Shown in pieces: positions 10,589 through 23,652 of a stretch of 64,000 nt of DNA (the first letter of the stretch is position 1; every line of letters begins with the position of its first letter). The notes under the pieces were generated by a model. The model made no database searches. It saw nothing but the letters and a program-made list of their open reading frames with translations, and had not been told where the DNA came from. This stretch comes from Acanthosoma haemorrhoidale (taxonomy: Eukaryota > Arthropoda > Insecta > Hemiptera > Acanthosomatidae), in the NCBI GenBank assembly GCA_930367205.1, contig OV884009.1, forward strand, positions 35,101,841 to 35,165,840. Reading direction: 5' to 3'. The position numbers and the translations under genes were made by a program.

Positions 10589-11399
10589 CCCTTGTTTATC
10601 GTTTTAATCGAAATTCTCGACATCGAAAACACCTATGGTGATTGATAGTGAGTACTATCAATAGTTTTCCACGTGGATTGATTGAGCACCTGCAGAGAAA
10701 CCAGGAGGTCAAAGGGTCGACTTTTAACCGTGATAATATTTTTTCTTTACTTAGTAATGAAGAAAAAATGGGTTATAGACCTAAAATCGAAGGATGATAC
10801 ATTTATGACCGCTGTATTTAGATTGCCAGTAAGTTTTAAGAGCTGTATCTTATGATGTGTTACATAGCGCCTTTATACCTAATTCTGAATGGTTTTCTGG
10901 TTGTTGAAATGAAATTGATTTCCAAGGAAGGATTTGTATTTGTATTGCATCATTTTCTTAACAAAACAAGATAAGTTAAATGTGACTTCTTTCTATTTCT
11001 CACATGTCTAAGTATGTACCTATTACTTTTGTTGGGCTATGGGTTACGGGATTAATTACAATGAATGAAAAAAATACTAATCAAATAGAAAGTACAATTT
11101 ATTGATAAACATAAACATAGGATATTGAGCTCAAACAAACATATAAATACCTGCAGGTAATTGGTAATTATGTGAAAAACACACCCGAGCTGGTTTAATT
11201 GTTAACCCCAACACTTTTTTCTGAACAATATATAAAAAATATGGAAATAAGATCCATTATAACCTATTATTTATAAATTCGGTCCACAGTTGTATATTTT
11301 AATTTGGAGAAAGTCCTCCTCTACTAATGAGAATTACTTTAAAATGTATTAAACATTTCTTATTTTTGAATTATAGTACATGGTTATTTGTTTTAATAG
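10589..11399. other. end of the first intron of the secreted mucin-like gene
   Basis: A+T-rich with no element recognised. It ends in a U-rich tract and AG (11385-11399), a good 3' splice site for the long exon. Confidence 0.5.
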
Positions 11400-14300
11400 G
11401 TGATAGTTCTTCCACTTCAAAAATAAAAGAGTCTGAGGAAGAAGACACGGAGTTATGGAGAGTTAAATTGGAAAAGTCTATAGAGGATAATAAAGGATTA
11501 AATGAAATTTTTAAATATTTCATTTCTTACGTCAGTGCACACTTTAGTAAAAGTAATCAATGGGATGATTTGAATTGTAAAACTCTAAGACAAGAAGTGC
11601 AGATAAAATTTGTATTTCATAAATTAAAAGGTAAAATTTTTCCCAATAAGAAACCCACTTACACCACCAATACTCAACCAGCTTTAGGTATTAGAAAATA
11701 TTCCGAGATTCTTCCAGGAAACTACAAACAAAGCAATGACAGTTTTAACACAAAATTAGACTCAAACAAAACTATTTTTCAACTATCGCCTAGAAACATC
11801 TTAGAAAGGAATGGAACCAATTTGAAGATGGAAAAAGAAAATTCAGATGTTTACAAGGCTGAAATTAAAACATACTTTCCTGACAATAACTCAACTACAG
11901 AGGTAATCACTGTTACTGATACAAAAAAAATTATTAGTGTTATAGATAATAAATCTAATGTAAACAGAACAGATTTCAAAAATCTTCAGTTCACTATAAA
12001 CAGCACTGATTACTTCGATTATAAAACAATAAACAATACAGGAAACTATGTCTCTCTGAACGAGAATTTTATGGCAACTATCAAATCAATCACTCTAGTC
12101 AGAGCTGAAACAGGTAATTACCAAGATTATAATGTTAACAGTATTGATAAAACTCTAGACTCACAATCATCTGCAAATATTACTGAAAAGTATGCACTTT
12201 TTAGGCCAAAAGAAATATCAAAAAGTCCTCAAATGATTACTTCTACACCAGTAAACAAGAAAATAGAAACTGAAACTTTAAACAAATTTAAAAACAGTAA
12301 TCATGGAACTAGCTACACAAATAATGACAAAAGAAATACTGAAGAGGGTTTTACGAATGAAAAAGAAACAATTCAGGATGCATATATACACTACAGTAGT
12401 CAATTACCAAACCTCACAAATTATGCCAGCTTTATAATAAACTACATGAAATACAATAACACTGTGCATTCTAACTTCAGCCTGCAAGACAGTAGTTCAA
12501 CTTCTAGTATGTTTCCAGAATCCTCTGAATTGATCAAGTCACAATTACCATTGATCACAATGGAGAGTAACCTGGAAGATCCATTAACCGAACCTAATTA
12601 TTTAACAAACCAAAACAATATGAAAAGCTCTACAGTTCCTTTAAATAGTTCAGAATTCACAGCAAGTCATGAATTTTTAAATAAAGTATCTAATGGATTA
12701 CAATCAAATGCTACTTTCTCAACTGTTGATGACACATACGTGTATACAGATTTGAAATCAGGAATTACACTTCAAGACACTGCTTCCTTCACTTCAAATT
12801 CGACACGTGATGGACATTTGAGAACAATTAACGAACCCAAATTAAGTGTTTCAGGTTATAAAATTACTGGAACAGAGACAACTATCAAACCAGAACACAA
12901 TCTTTCTAAAAACATACCAAGTACTACTAGTTCAGATTTTAAAGAACATGTCATTATAAATAATATAAATAACGACAAAAAGTGGATTAATAGCAATAGA
13001 AACAATTTATCAAACAATCAATATTATTCGACCTATACAAGCCTTTCTGACTCTCACAAAGACAAAAGTATTACTTTTCCCATTATTAAAAACGAAAGTT
13101 ATAGTTATGCTGACCATTTAACAGTCACTACACCTATTACTGGAATTTCTTTTGCTACCTCTTTTTCAAGTAATTATTTAACAAATTCAACAGTTAAAAA
13201 GCTTTTAAATGATGATAACTCTACACTACATAAATACTTTAGTAACAAAACTGCATCAATTTTAGATCTAATGAATTTGGTTACAACAGCATATACAGCA
13301 ACTTCACCTCACCCTCTTTTAACGGGTCATTTGACACCTGAAGCTACAGATCTAAATGATATTAACGACAGTGAATTGGGGATGAAAACAACAAAGCATG
13401 GACAACAAAGTCACCTACCTGATAATTACACCACTACTATGGTTGATGAATTTGGCTCAATTAATGATCAGACACAGAGAAATAAAGTAACAATAGCTCA
13501 CAACATTTCATCAGATAATTCACACAATCCTAATAACTCAACTCTACATGAAAACAAAACTGAATCAATCTTAAAAATCATGAGTTTGCTTGCAGCGAAT
13601 TACACTACTTCACCTTACCAAACTGGAACAGACAGTGTTAATACTAAGGTTGTAGAACAAAGTAGTATTATGGAGTCCAGCACTGTAAACGATGAGATGA
13701 AAATAACAACAAATATTTTACCAAATTCCATTTATGGGAAATTAAAACAATCCCATGGTTACAAAGCTACTACATTGGGTGTTAAATTAAATTTAACCCA
13801 AGATCAGACTGAAAACATTGAAAGTACTATTCTTTACAACACAGCCTCATTAGATAATTTTACACATGATACCAATAACTTGCTTTATAGCACCACTCCA
13901 TCGATTTTAAATTTTACATCGAATTTCATTCCATATGTCTTTACCCCACCATTCACTGATCAACTTGGAATGAACAGTATGACTTCTGGAGTTGTAGAAA
14001 TTGATGATATGGTGAACATAACTCATAATTTTAAAAGTTCAACTATTGAACCTTCTATACACAATGAAAATGAAAGCCATACTACATTTGACTATAGGTT
14101 ATTTGATACTATAACCAATTTAAAACAGCACAGTAACAAGCAAAAAAATGATTCTGTAGAGTTAAGTGACAGAAGTACATTTCCTTATTCCTCCATAAAA
14201 CATGTTTACTATTCAATGACGAACAAAAGCAGTCTCCAATCAGACTCATACAATCACACATTTATGCAAAGCCCTACAACACTTAGCGACCATGAGAAAG

Positions 14301-16480
14301 CACCCGAGAAATCCAGTGATGATGCTACATTAAGTACAAGCAATATTAATTATTCATTTTCTCAAAGGAGTTCAGTATTTAATAACCCAAAACTTTCAAC
14401 AAAACATATTGCAAACAAAATTTTTAAACCCAATTCATCTACATCTAACTCAAGCAACAGTTATTTGATTATGACCCACAATATAGATAGAAAAATTCCA
14501 TCAACTCCCAAATCTATTGACTCTAATGATGAACCATTTACTAAGCAAGAAGGCATAACATATCCAGTTGACAATAATCATTCTACTTATTTGCCAAAAA
14601 TTGAATTTTTAAGTACATTAATTAACTCTTCTGAAACAAAGTTTGATGCATCTCATGATTTAAAAAGTAATTATACAATTGAAGCAACAAAAGAAATTTC
14701 TGTACTTGCATCAAAATCAACCACTGATCATAACTATAAAACATCTCAACTAGTTAGTTCATTAACGGGAACTCATAATATTGACAATAACGAATTATAT
14801 ACTGCACTAACTGAGAGTGAAGGCGTTACTGCTGATAATATTGTCAAAGTGATTGACAAGTTTGATTCTGCAGGCACTGAAAATTATTCATCCATTAAAC
14901 AGATTAATTCAAGTACAGTATCTACTAGCTTCATTGATGATTCCACAAAAAAAAGTAGTTTTTTAAATGAATTGGAGTCCTCTTCAGAATCATTTGTTAT
15001 AAATAAACAAACACCATCTATTGAAGAAGACAGAACAGAGCAAACAAAATATATGACAGATTTTTTTAGGCTATCGACACAGACAGAACATTCACAGCAC
15101 AGCTTCACTCCCTCAACAAATAACAATAATTACAATTACTTTAAAACTTCTAAAGACGGTATTACAGAATCTACTGGGAGTAAACATTTCTTTTCATTTG
15201 ATCAGAAAATAAGTGGTGAAAATTCTAAAATGCCATATACAAGTACCTATACAGCTTTGGATACAACTTTTACACTGGAGCCAACAAATATTCACGAAGT
15301 TATTGAACCTGGGTATGTTACAAGTATTACTAGTGCAACAAATAAAAATACTAATCTTGCAAAAAATGAAAACCCAGGTACTATACTTATGACAGATACT
15401 ACAAAAAGCGAATATATGGTCCTACATAATGTTACATCATTATATGATAATAATACCAAAAGTTATGATTCGGTTGTAAATAGCTCTTCTAACCTTTCAG
15501 AAAATTTCGACAGTGATTACACAACATCCAGAGAAATATACACCATTGAAAATGTTTCAACAAACTCGCTAGTTCAAGTTACTACATCAAACATACATGA
15601 CTCGAATATTAACATGTATACCACACCAAAATACAATTATAGACTAAATGAGACAAATATAAAAGATTTTAAGCCCACATCGAATAATTTAATATATCAG
15701 CAAGCTAACTTTTTTAGCCCAATCTATTATACTTCAAAGATCACAGACATTAATGATAAAGTGGCAACTAAAACTTATAGTAACATAATTACGGAAATCA
15801 ACTACTCACCAACAACTTTAACTCCTAATGGAAATAATAATTCATCAGTTACTCAATGGAATATGAAAAATTATTTTGTAAAAGATTATACAAGTGCAAT
15901 AGACCAATCTAACAGAACTATAACAGTTGATTATTCTATAGAAAACAAAACTGAAAATGGCCAAAATGTTGAAACTAATACACAGGTGTATGACATAACT
16001 TCTTACTTTACACCCTACATAAACAATTCAAAAATGTTTGAGGTTGATTTCAATATAGATTCCACGACGCTAAATGGTGTTGAAACAGTGGATAAGTCTA
16101 ATGATACATATTACAGAAAGGTCACAGGAAACAGAAATTTGACAACTGATAAAATAACTAGAGGTATAGTTAATACGATCACAACATTAAACAAATTGAA
16201 CGAAAATAGTAATATATTAACATCTACTTCAGCATTTCATGAATCAAGCATAAAAGAAACTTTACCGGATACAGCAACAAACAAAGGAACTACTAAAAGT
16301 ATAATTTCAAAATATCTTACAGAAAGCAAATTGAAAGATGATGAAAGCAGTACTGAACATTATGAAACCACCACTCCTGGCCTCAATAATTTTACATTCT
16401 ATTTACCAACGACTGACTTCCACACAAGCTTCCTTCCTTTACGAATACCTCCTATGATTGTTTTTAATGAAATTAAATAA
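11400..16480 (+). CDS. giant Ser/Thr/Asn-rich secreted mucin-like protein, main exon
   Basis: I do not recognise this gene. The 5,081-bp exon has no stop until the TAA at 16478. Joined to the signal exon at 3279 it gives about 1,720 residues. Residues 30-112 look folded: acidic start, several Trp and aromatic residues, and the only cysteine of the mature chain (Leu-Asn-Cys-Lys, residue 87). The remaining 1,600 residues are dominated by Ser, Thr, Asn, Lys, Asp and Tyr, with dozens of N-x-S/T sequons and Ser/Thr clusters, as in heavily glycosylated extracellular mucin-like chains. Weak internal repeats start with N-S-T-L near residues 634 and 740 (318 bp apart), each followed by N-K-T-x-S-I-L and T-S-P, with a poorer third copy near 853. 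There is no transmembrane helix or GPI-type tail; the chain ends in a Pro-rich hydrophobic segment. An ATG at 11327 would give an alternative unspliced start with a poorer signal-like sequence. Matrix, salivary, cuticular or eggshell roles are all possible; none is shown. Confidence 0.8.
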
Positions 16481-16529
16481 ACCTTCCTGTTACCAGTTTG
16501 TGAATGTTTTCCAGTAGAGTGGTAACACC

Positions 16530-16535
16530 AATAAA
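16530..16535 (+). promoter_or_regulatory. polyadenylation signal AATAAA
   Basis: It lies about 50 bases after the stop of the long exon, within an otherwise A-rich 3' flank. A short 3' UTR is therefore likely. Confidence 0.55.
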
Positions 16536-19500
16536 AAAAATATCATTTCAAATAGATAGTGTTATCTAGTATTAAAAAAACGAAATGTCAAATATTTAAC
16601 TAATACTTTGAAGTTATTTGAAAAATTACAATTTATTTAGTGTTTCGGAACATTTATTTTGTGGGTCTAGATGGATAAATGGATTTCCATTTTGAATCGA
16701 CTATGTACACATACGCAAATGTAAACATAAACATTAGATTTTAGTGATAGTTTTGTGGCTGTGAATTATATTTTATTTTGTAAGATCTTGGTCAGTAATT
16801 CCAAAATATTATATTTATATTCACAATTTATGAATTTTGATCATTTTGTTTTCTGAAGTCTAGAAATGGAGGTCACAGTTACAGCTAGAATACTTTACTG
16901 TGGATGTGAAATGTGAAAAAACAAAACGACAATATCATTTTACTATTTTAATTTGAAAAGATGTAATAAATATATTAAAAATATATAAAACTTTATGATT
17001 ATTGACAGAACTTGGAATAATAAATGTGTATAATTTAAAATTATCTACATGTATGTTAAACTATCTTTTGAATGATTTATTACCTCAATCTTTATGCTCA
17101 ACTACTATTTCACTAGAAAAAAAATATACTAAAACAAAAAATTAGTTTTATACTTTAAATGTAAGTATTATAAACTTTTAATATATATACATTAATGAAC
17201 TTTAAACTTTTTTTTCTAATTTCTGTACATAATAGGAATAAAACTGTAATCTAGTCATTGGAAAAATATTTGTTGATCTCTCAAGATTGTTTATTTCTTG
17301 TTTACATTTACAAAATATAATTTTTTCATTGTAATCTTCATTTATAATATACATCCCTTAAAATCTAACCAAACTTAAACAAAAAATATATTTATGGCTC
17401 TAAAGAAACAAAAGATATGCCAAAAAATGTTATTTTTTAGGAGGAACAAACAATTTATTTACCTGACTTTTTAAAGACATTATATGAGTATTATTCATTA
17501 CATTAAAGTATAATGAAATGATCATTTTTATTTAATAATTTAAAAGTATTGCTCCTATGATATATATCTAAGATATATAAAAACATTATCATAACGCGAC
17601 ATTCTGTTTACATTCACTACTGTCCTCAAGACACCTGTACAGATTTTAGACATTTTTCCTGGGCCTACCTTATCTTATCGCACCATCTGACTCACCATAA
17701 AAATTCTTTGGGAGTTCATTTACACTCTACACACCCTAGCTACCACATTATCATTATTGCTTTTTTTTTTACCACTAAAAAGAAACTGGGACATGTACAC
17801 TTTGCAAAACCTTAATTTTCGATACAATCAAATTGCCTTTGCCAAGTTCTTCTTGAAAGACAGCTGGACTTACCTTTTATCTTACATGACAATACCCACA
17901 GTTATCATTTATTTTTGTCTCCATTTCATTTATTTCTGTAACAAGGCTTCCCAAATATTTTAAAATATCAGAAATTCTCATATATTTGGTCTTTAATTTT
18001 TTATTACAAACACTATGGATATTAGATTACAGCAGACTAGCAGGAAATATTATGGTACTTAGATGAGCCACATCTTTATATGCTGTCATTTTGTTGAGCT
18101 TATTATAAATTCACTTGGATTAATCCTAGTCGCTATGACTGCTGGTGTGAGATAGCAGGCGTGGAGGTGTGCAGGTGTGAGATAGCAGGCCTAAAAAGGC
18201 ATCAGCGAGATTGGAGGAACAAGCCCTCTCCACTTTAAGTGAAGTCATGGTGTGGCTTGAAACCTAATAATCATCTAGCTTTTTCCACCTTACACTCTCA
18301 CTTCTTTATATGACAATGTTTTACTGTTGTTTTTCAATCCTCCATAAAATATTTCCCTGCCAATGTAGTTCTTTTCTTTACATATTTCAAGCATGTTTAA
18401 TTTGTATCATAATGTAAATGACAGCAATTAAAATATTAACATCAAACAACAATTGTAAAATTAATATTAAGTTCAGCTCGACCTGCAAAAGAACTATCCA
18501 TTTGCTTTTATAGGTCAAATATTTACAGTTACTTGCATTATATATTTCATGATTAATCCAATTTTCCTAGGTAAGTTATTCAATTAGACGATATGTTTTA
18601 TGAAAATAAATAAAAAAGTAGAATTTATCTGAGAAAAGTTAAATTCCTTTATTGACTATTTATCATTTAATTTAATTAATCAATTATTCTAAGCTAAATA
18701 TTAATTATAAGCACCTGAGATTACAGATTGCACTTCCATAATAGAGGTATACCCCTAAATACTGCAAAACTAACCTGCAAGTTCGTGCATGCTCTGTGGG
18801 CCAAAATAGAAGTTTCAATGAACCTTAGTGACTGACTAACCACTGGTTGGCTTAGTTCAAACTCCTCGAGTGCAAATGAGATTAGTCAATAAAACCTTCA
18901 TACATGAAGAAATTGTAAATAAATAAAAATTTTGTCTTGAGTGAATTGAAGAGTGAATCTCCCCAACTATATTTCTGCATTCTTATCAAGCATACATATA
19001 AAAAAAAAACAGCAAGAATAATAACCATTTATTAATAAACTAATCCTACATGTTAAAGTGGGGTGTATATTATCATGATAAAATGCATAAAGTATATATT
19101 TCTTATTCTTAATTCTATACATCAGTTTTTACATGGTAACATTATAACATTACAATATCCACTTTATATACATATGTTTGAAAAAAAAAAGTTTTAAACA
19201 CTGAAATGAAAAAAAATTGGTTAAAAACATCGCCTTTCTTTCCATTACATAACATAACAGTTTTGTCTACATATATACAAGAACAATGATAGTTACAGAA
19301 GGATAGAACTTTTTTTGGTTATATTAATTTGTATTATCAAATATACAATATGATTACTTTTATAAACATAATTAGTATTTGATAACCACAGATATATATG
19401 AAATATAATGCTACACCATTAAAGTTAATTGTATGATAACTTTATTTTAGATTCTAGGTGACATATTGTTTCAAACCTTTTTATTAGATTTGTCAATTAA

Positions 19501-22500
19501 TCAAACTTTATTTTACAATGTAATAACACACCAATTACAACATAATTTTTTTCAAAAATATGTACTTGTTCATCTATTAAGAAAAGTGAACCAACTTAGC
19601 ATAAGCTTAAAATAAAAACTTTTTTTTTTCAACAATTAGCATTAAAGAAAAAAAAAAGGGTTTTTTCATTAATATTTTACATTTCATTAAAGTTCTGATA
19701 TTTATTTTTTCTAAAACGCGATTTTATTTATTTATTTTCTGGACATCAAGTACTTAAATATAATAATCATCACATAATTAATTTCACAAACATAATATGA
19801 ATATTATATAGTAATAATAGGCAAATAAGTATAGTAATATCAATAACCTGATTTCATCATCGGTTTGGTGTACTGTATTATTTCTCATAAGACAATGAAT
19901 TAATTAGGTTTGTCATTTTTATTTACATGAATAAGAACACAAGGCAATTTAGGTATAAAGTGCAGACAGACATCAATATTAATGTTTGTGCTATCAGGTG
20001 TCAACTAAGTACAACTAATGTAAATGAAATCAGATTATGTCTGAGAACATTTAGTACCTATCTCTTCTTTTTTCATACATTATTTACAATTAGGAACAAG
20101 AGGTAAAAACACGCACACAGAATATTTCACAGTTATATTTACAAGAGAAGACTACATTTCATTGTCAGTAACATACGCTATTTCGTCCATGCTTATATAT
20201 CACAGCTAACCGGCATTGAAATAAATAAAAAGTGCTCATAATTTAGAAAAAGAAGCATTACCATTATTATTGTTTGTCATGTTATCAGAGAAATAAAAAA
20301 ATATTTTGACAATAACCAGGAAATTAATATCAAATTAAGTTATTTTCATATCATATTGTTATAATTTTCTCTAGCTGTCAATCATAATTAAAACTGTTTT
20401 CTTTTTAAAGTTATAAAGGTGGGTATAAGATTTTAACAAATAATGATTTCACTGGGAAGAGTTAACAATGTCTGGCTTCTTTTATTACTTTAATAATGGT
20501 ACACACAGGTGCAGACAGATTCTAAAAATATTGGTTGCTAGGAGACAAAAAGGTTTTTACCCATAGCTGTCATTTACTTTTAGTTTTTTTTTTTCATTAA
20601 AGTAGTAATATTTCTGTTGAATATGTAGTATTTCATAATATATAATCTTTTTTCCACCAGATAGATAGATTTCTCTTGTATACAAAATAATGGGGGCTTT
20701 TAGTATTAACAAATAAAATTTAAGTTAGATTAGTTCAAGTTCATATATATTAGATTTGAAAACTCTTCATTGTAAAATTTAATTTTTTTGTGTTCCATTT
20801 CATATATCTCTAAAATAATATTTTTACTTCATCAGAAAAGACCATTTTTTTTTTTAATGTAAAATTAAAAATATATGATTCTATGCCTATCACTACTGAA
20901 GTTTGTGAAAAAAATATAAATTAAAAATAAATAATCTTAAAAAAAGTTATTTTAATTTGGCATAAAAGAAATAGTGGCTGCATCTTGGTTAAAGTTATAA
21001 GACAAAAAGATGCTACGACTCATGATACATGATTAACATAAATATTGTTTTGACAAATACTATTGCAGATCTGATTTGGTTTAATATCCTAAACAAATAT
21101 TAGAAATTAACTCTATTTTAAGAAATTGAAATTTTTATGTTCTTACATTTAGAATCCAAAGATGATAAAATTTTACTTATACTTGCATTTGTTTATGTAG
21201 CAAAACTTTTTGTTTTCTCAAAAGTATTTTATCTGCTCTATTTGTGTAATATATCATTACAGTTGTTTAATGATGTTATTTTCCCTAATCATATGGTATA
21301 CATATTGTGTGAATGATTATTTTCTTAATTTTTACTAAAACAAAATAATTAAACATTTTCCCCCAATAGCCTTAAGTAAACAGAAATTAAATACATGCAC
21401 CATTACGCATTGGTATTTGTATATTAATTAAAAGCTTGATTATTTACTTTATTTTTCAAGTTGATCAATGTGTCTTTATTGACTTTTAATAAATTACTGT
21501 TTTCCGAAAAATTCAACATAAAAAATATAAAATTACAGAAATGTACTAGGTAATAATAGCTAAATGTTGGCAGCCTTTCTCAAACTTTTTATGTATATAA
21601 TGGAACCTGATATATATGTTTTATCATATGCCATGCAATTTTTAATAACCTCTTAGAATTGATTAAATATAGATCTATAAATAAATAAATTATGTTTGTT
21701 AAAATAGTCCTTATAAATATAAAAATTAAATTCAATACATAAACATATTTAATACAATTTATGCTCAACACAGCAAATATTTTGTGGCACATTAAAAATT
21801 TTATGAAACCAAATATCAGCTCAAATAGGGTTGATGTACAAGTTTAGTAAATATGTCATTCTTCTGAACCTCTGCCAGTAAAAATTTTATGTGTGTTACT
21901 TTTCATGGGTAAAAGTTATTGACATGCATGAGACTATTTTTCGAAGTTTTCTATTGTTATATCTCACAAAAATTTCAGTTGTGATTAGGATTAAAAAGAA
22001 ATTTGTAGAATTCCAGTACCATTAATGTTGAGAAATGGGGTTATAGAAACCTCTACTCAAGTTTAAAAACTTTACACACATCTAATGAATTTTATATAAC
22101 ATGGTATCTGGTGCCAACAAACTAATTATATTTAAAATAACATCTTTAATTATTTTTAGAGATAAGCAGTTCATTATCCCGAATATACCATAGAAGCCAC
22201 ACTATATTGGCATTGAAATACAAAACATTTATATTTTGATTCTAAATGAACAGTTTCATAATAAATTTTATAAGTCTGTTATATTGTGAATAGTGCTAAC
22301 CATCCTAGAGCGCAAATAAACGATAATAATACATTTAGAAAGATGCTAAATTATAATAAATATAATATTAGAAGAACTGAGATTCTTTTAAAGCAGGGGA
22401 CATCTATATGTTCCAAAAGTAATTTTAGTGGGTATTTTTAATTTATTGAGTTTATGGATAGATGTTTTAAATGATATGCTGTTTGATGTATATAGCCTAG

Positions 22501-23544
22501 TATAAACATATTTTCGGTTATACCTATGTATCTCTTAATACCCTATATTTAAAAACCACATTGTATGTAATACAAACTTGAAGCCATTTACTATTGATTT
22601 TTGGCAATTTGTGAGAACTAGCTGATTATGTGACAAAATTCAATATTTGAAACAATGTTAAAATTCAAAACTTTCAAAAAATAAAGTTTATTGTTACAAT
22701 ATTGGCTAATGACATATTGGTCTATTGTTTGCTAATTATAAAACCGCCTATTTAAACTGTCTTAACCAAATTACAAGTTACAAATTAAATAAACAAATAG
22801 AAAACATGATAAATTTCTATAAAGAACCAATTATTGAAATGAAAACTGAAAAAAAAAAATTAATTTTTACAAAGAAAAAAAATCATATTAAAATAGAAGT
22901 AGGAATCAGCAGTGCAATAGAACATACAGTCTAATGTATAACATTGTAAACAATAATAGTTTGGCACATTTCACTTTTTCTTAGCTCGGAATTAAAATTA
23001 CAAAAATTGATCAGTTATTAATGTTATAAATGTAAATTTATTGATTCTTTAAATGGATATTATATCAGTTCATTAGCAATATGTTGTCATGTATCATAAG
23101 ACATGTATCATAGCAAGACATACGTATATCATTGGTTTTATTATTCCCTATTAGTGTTATGATTAAATGATATTGCCAGCAGCTGGCTTATATTTTTTTA
23201 TTTTAATGAAATTGATGGAGGTCATTGAAATTGTATTGATTAATAAAAAAATAAAGTTCATCAAAATAATTTGACGGAAAGAAAATTGTTTTTAAGAAGT
23301 AGTAAACATAAAACGTCAAATGTTAGATTCTCCCACAATTGGTCTAAATAAATGTCAGAAATATGGACATTCCTTTCCCTAAGTCAACTTTCATTTCTAG
23401 TAACTTTCTATAATTTTATACAATTAGAAAATAGAACATTAAAATAGGACTCCATACTGTACATTAAAACTTCCAACTAAGCATTCAAAAACTATTTTAT
23501 ATTTGAGATTCAAAAAGTTACAAAACATTAAAAACATGGACTAA
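16536..23544. other. intergenic A+T-rich region between convergent genes
   Basis: Seven kilobases without a convincing exon. Open frames are short and low-complexity. A 30-bp-period direct repeat lies at 18144-18190. Minus-strand AATAAA motifs (for example at 22686-22691 and near 23036) could end the sidestep transcript, but they are too frequent in this composition to choose one. Confidence 0.55.
18144..18190. repeat. two-copy direct repeat, 30-bp spacing
   Basis: GGTGTGAGATAGCAGGC occurs at 18144 and 18174. It is followed by CCTAAAAAGGC, which is also seen (reverse complemented) inside the SINE-like insert at 49.1 kb, so this may be a decayed relative of that repeat family. Confidence 0.45.
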
Positions 23545-23652
23545 TCATACACAGCTTTCAGGTAGTTGGCTTGTCATTAGTCTTTCTTTGATAGCATTTC
23601 CATTAAGCTCTGGTTCTAGGGCATGGTCTTCTTTCCACATTCCTTTTCCACT
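23545..23652 (-). CDS. sidestep-like exon M: terminal exon with PDZ-ligand-like C-terminus
   Basis: Acceptor ttatttacag, 35 codons, then TGA at 23547-23545. The protein ends S-Q-L-P-E-S-C-V. Ser at -2 and Val at 0 satisfy the class I PDZ-ligand consensus, so the tail may bind a scaffold protein; this is inference from the motif alone. Confidence 0.85.
   Translation of the reverse strand, partial: SGKGMWKEDHALEPELNGNAIKERLMTSQLPESCV

Noticed and set aside
11327..11399. ATG at 11327 as the start of the long mucin-like protein
   Set aside because: The segment ends in a pyrimidine-rich acceptor at 11398-11399 and is A+T-rich intron-like; the spliced signal exon gives a far better signal peptide. 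Kept only as an alternative.
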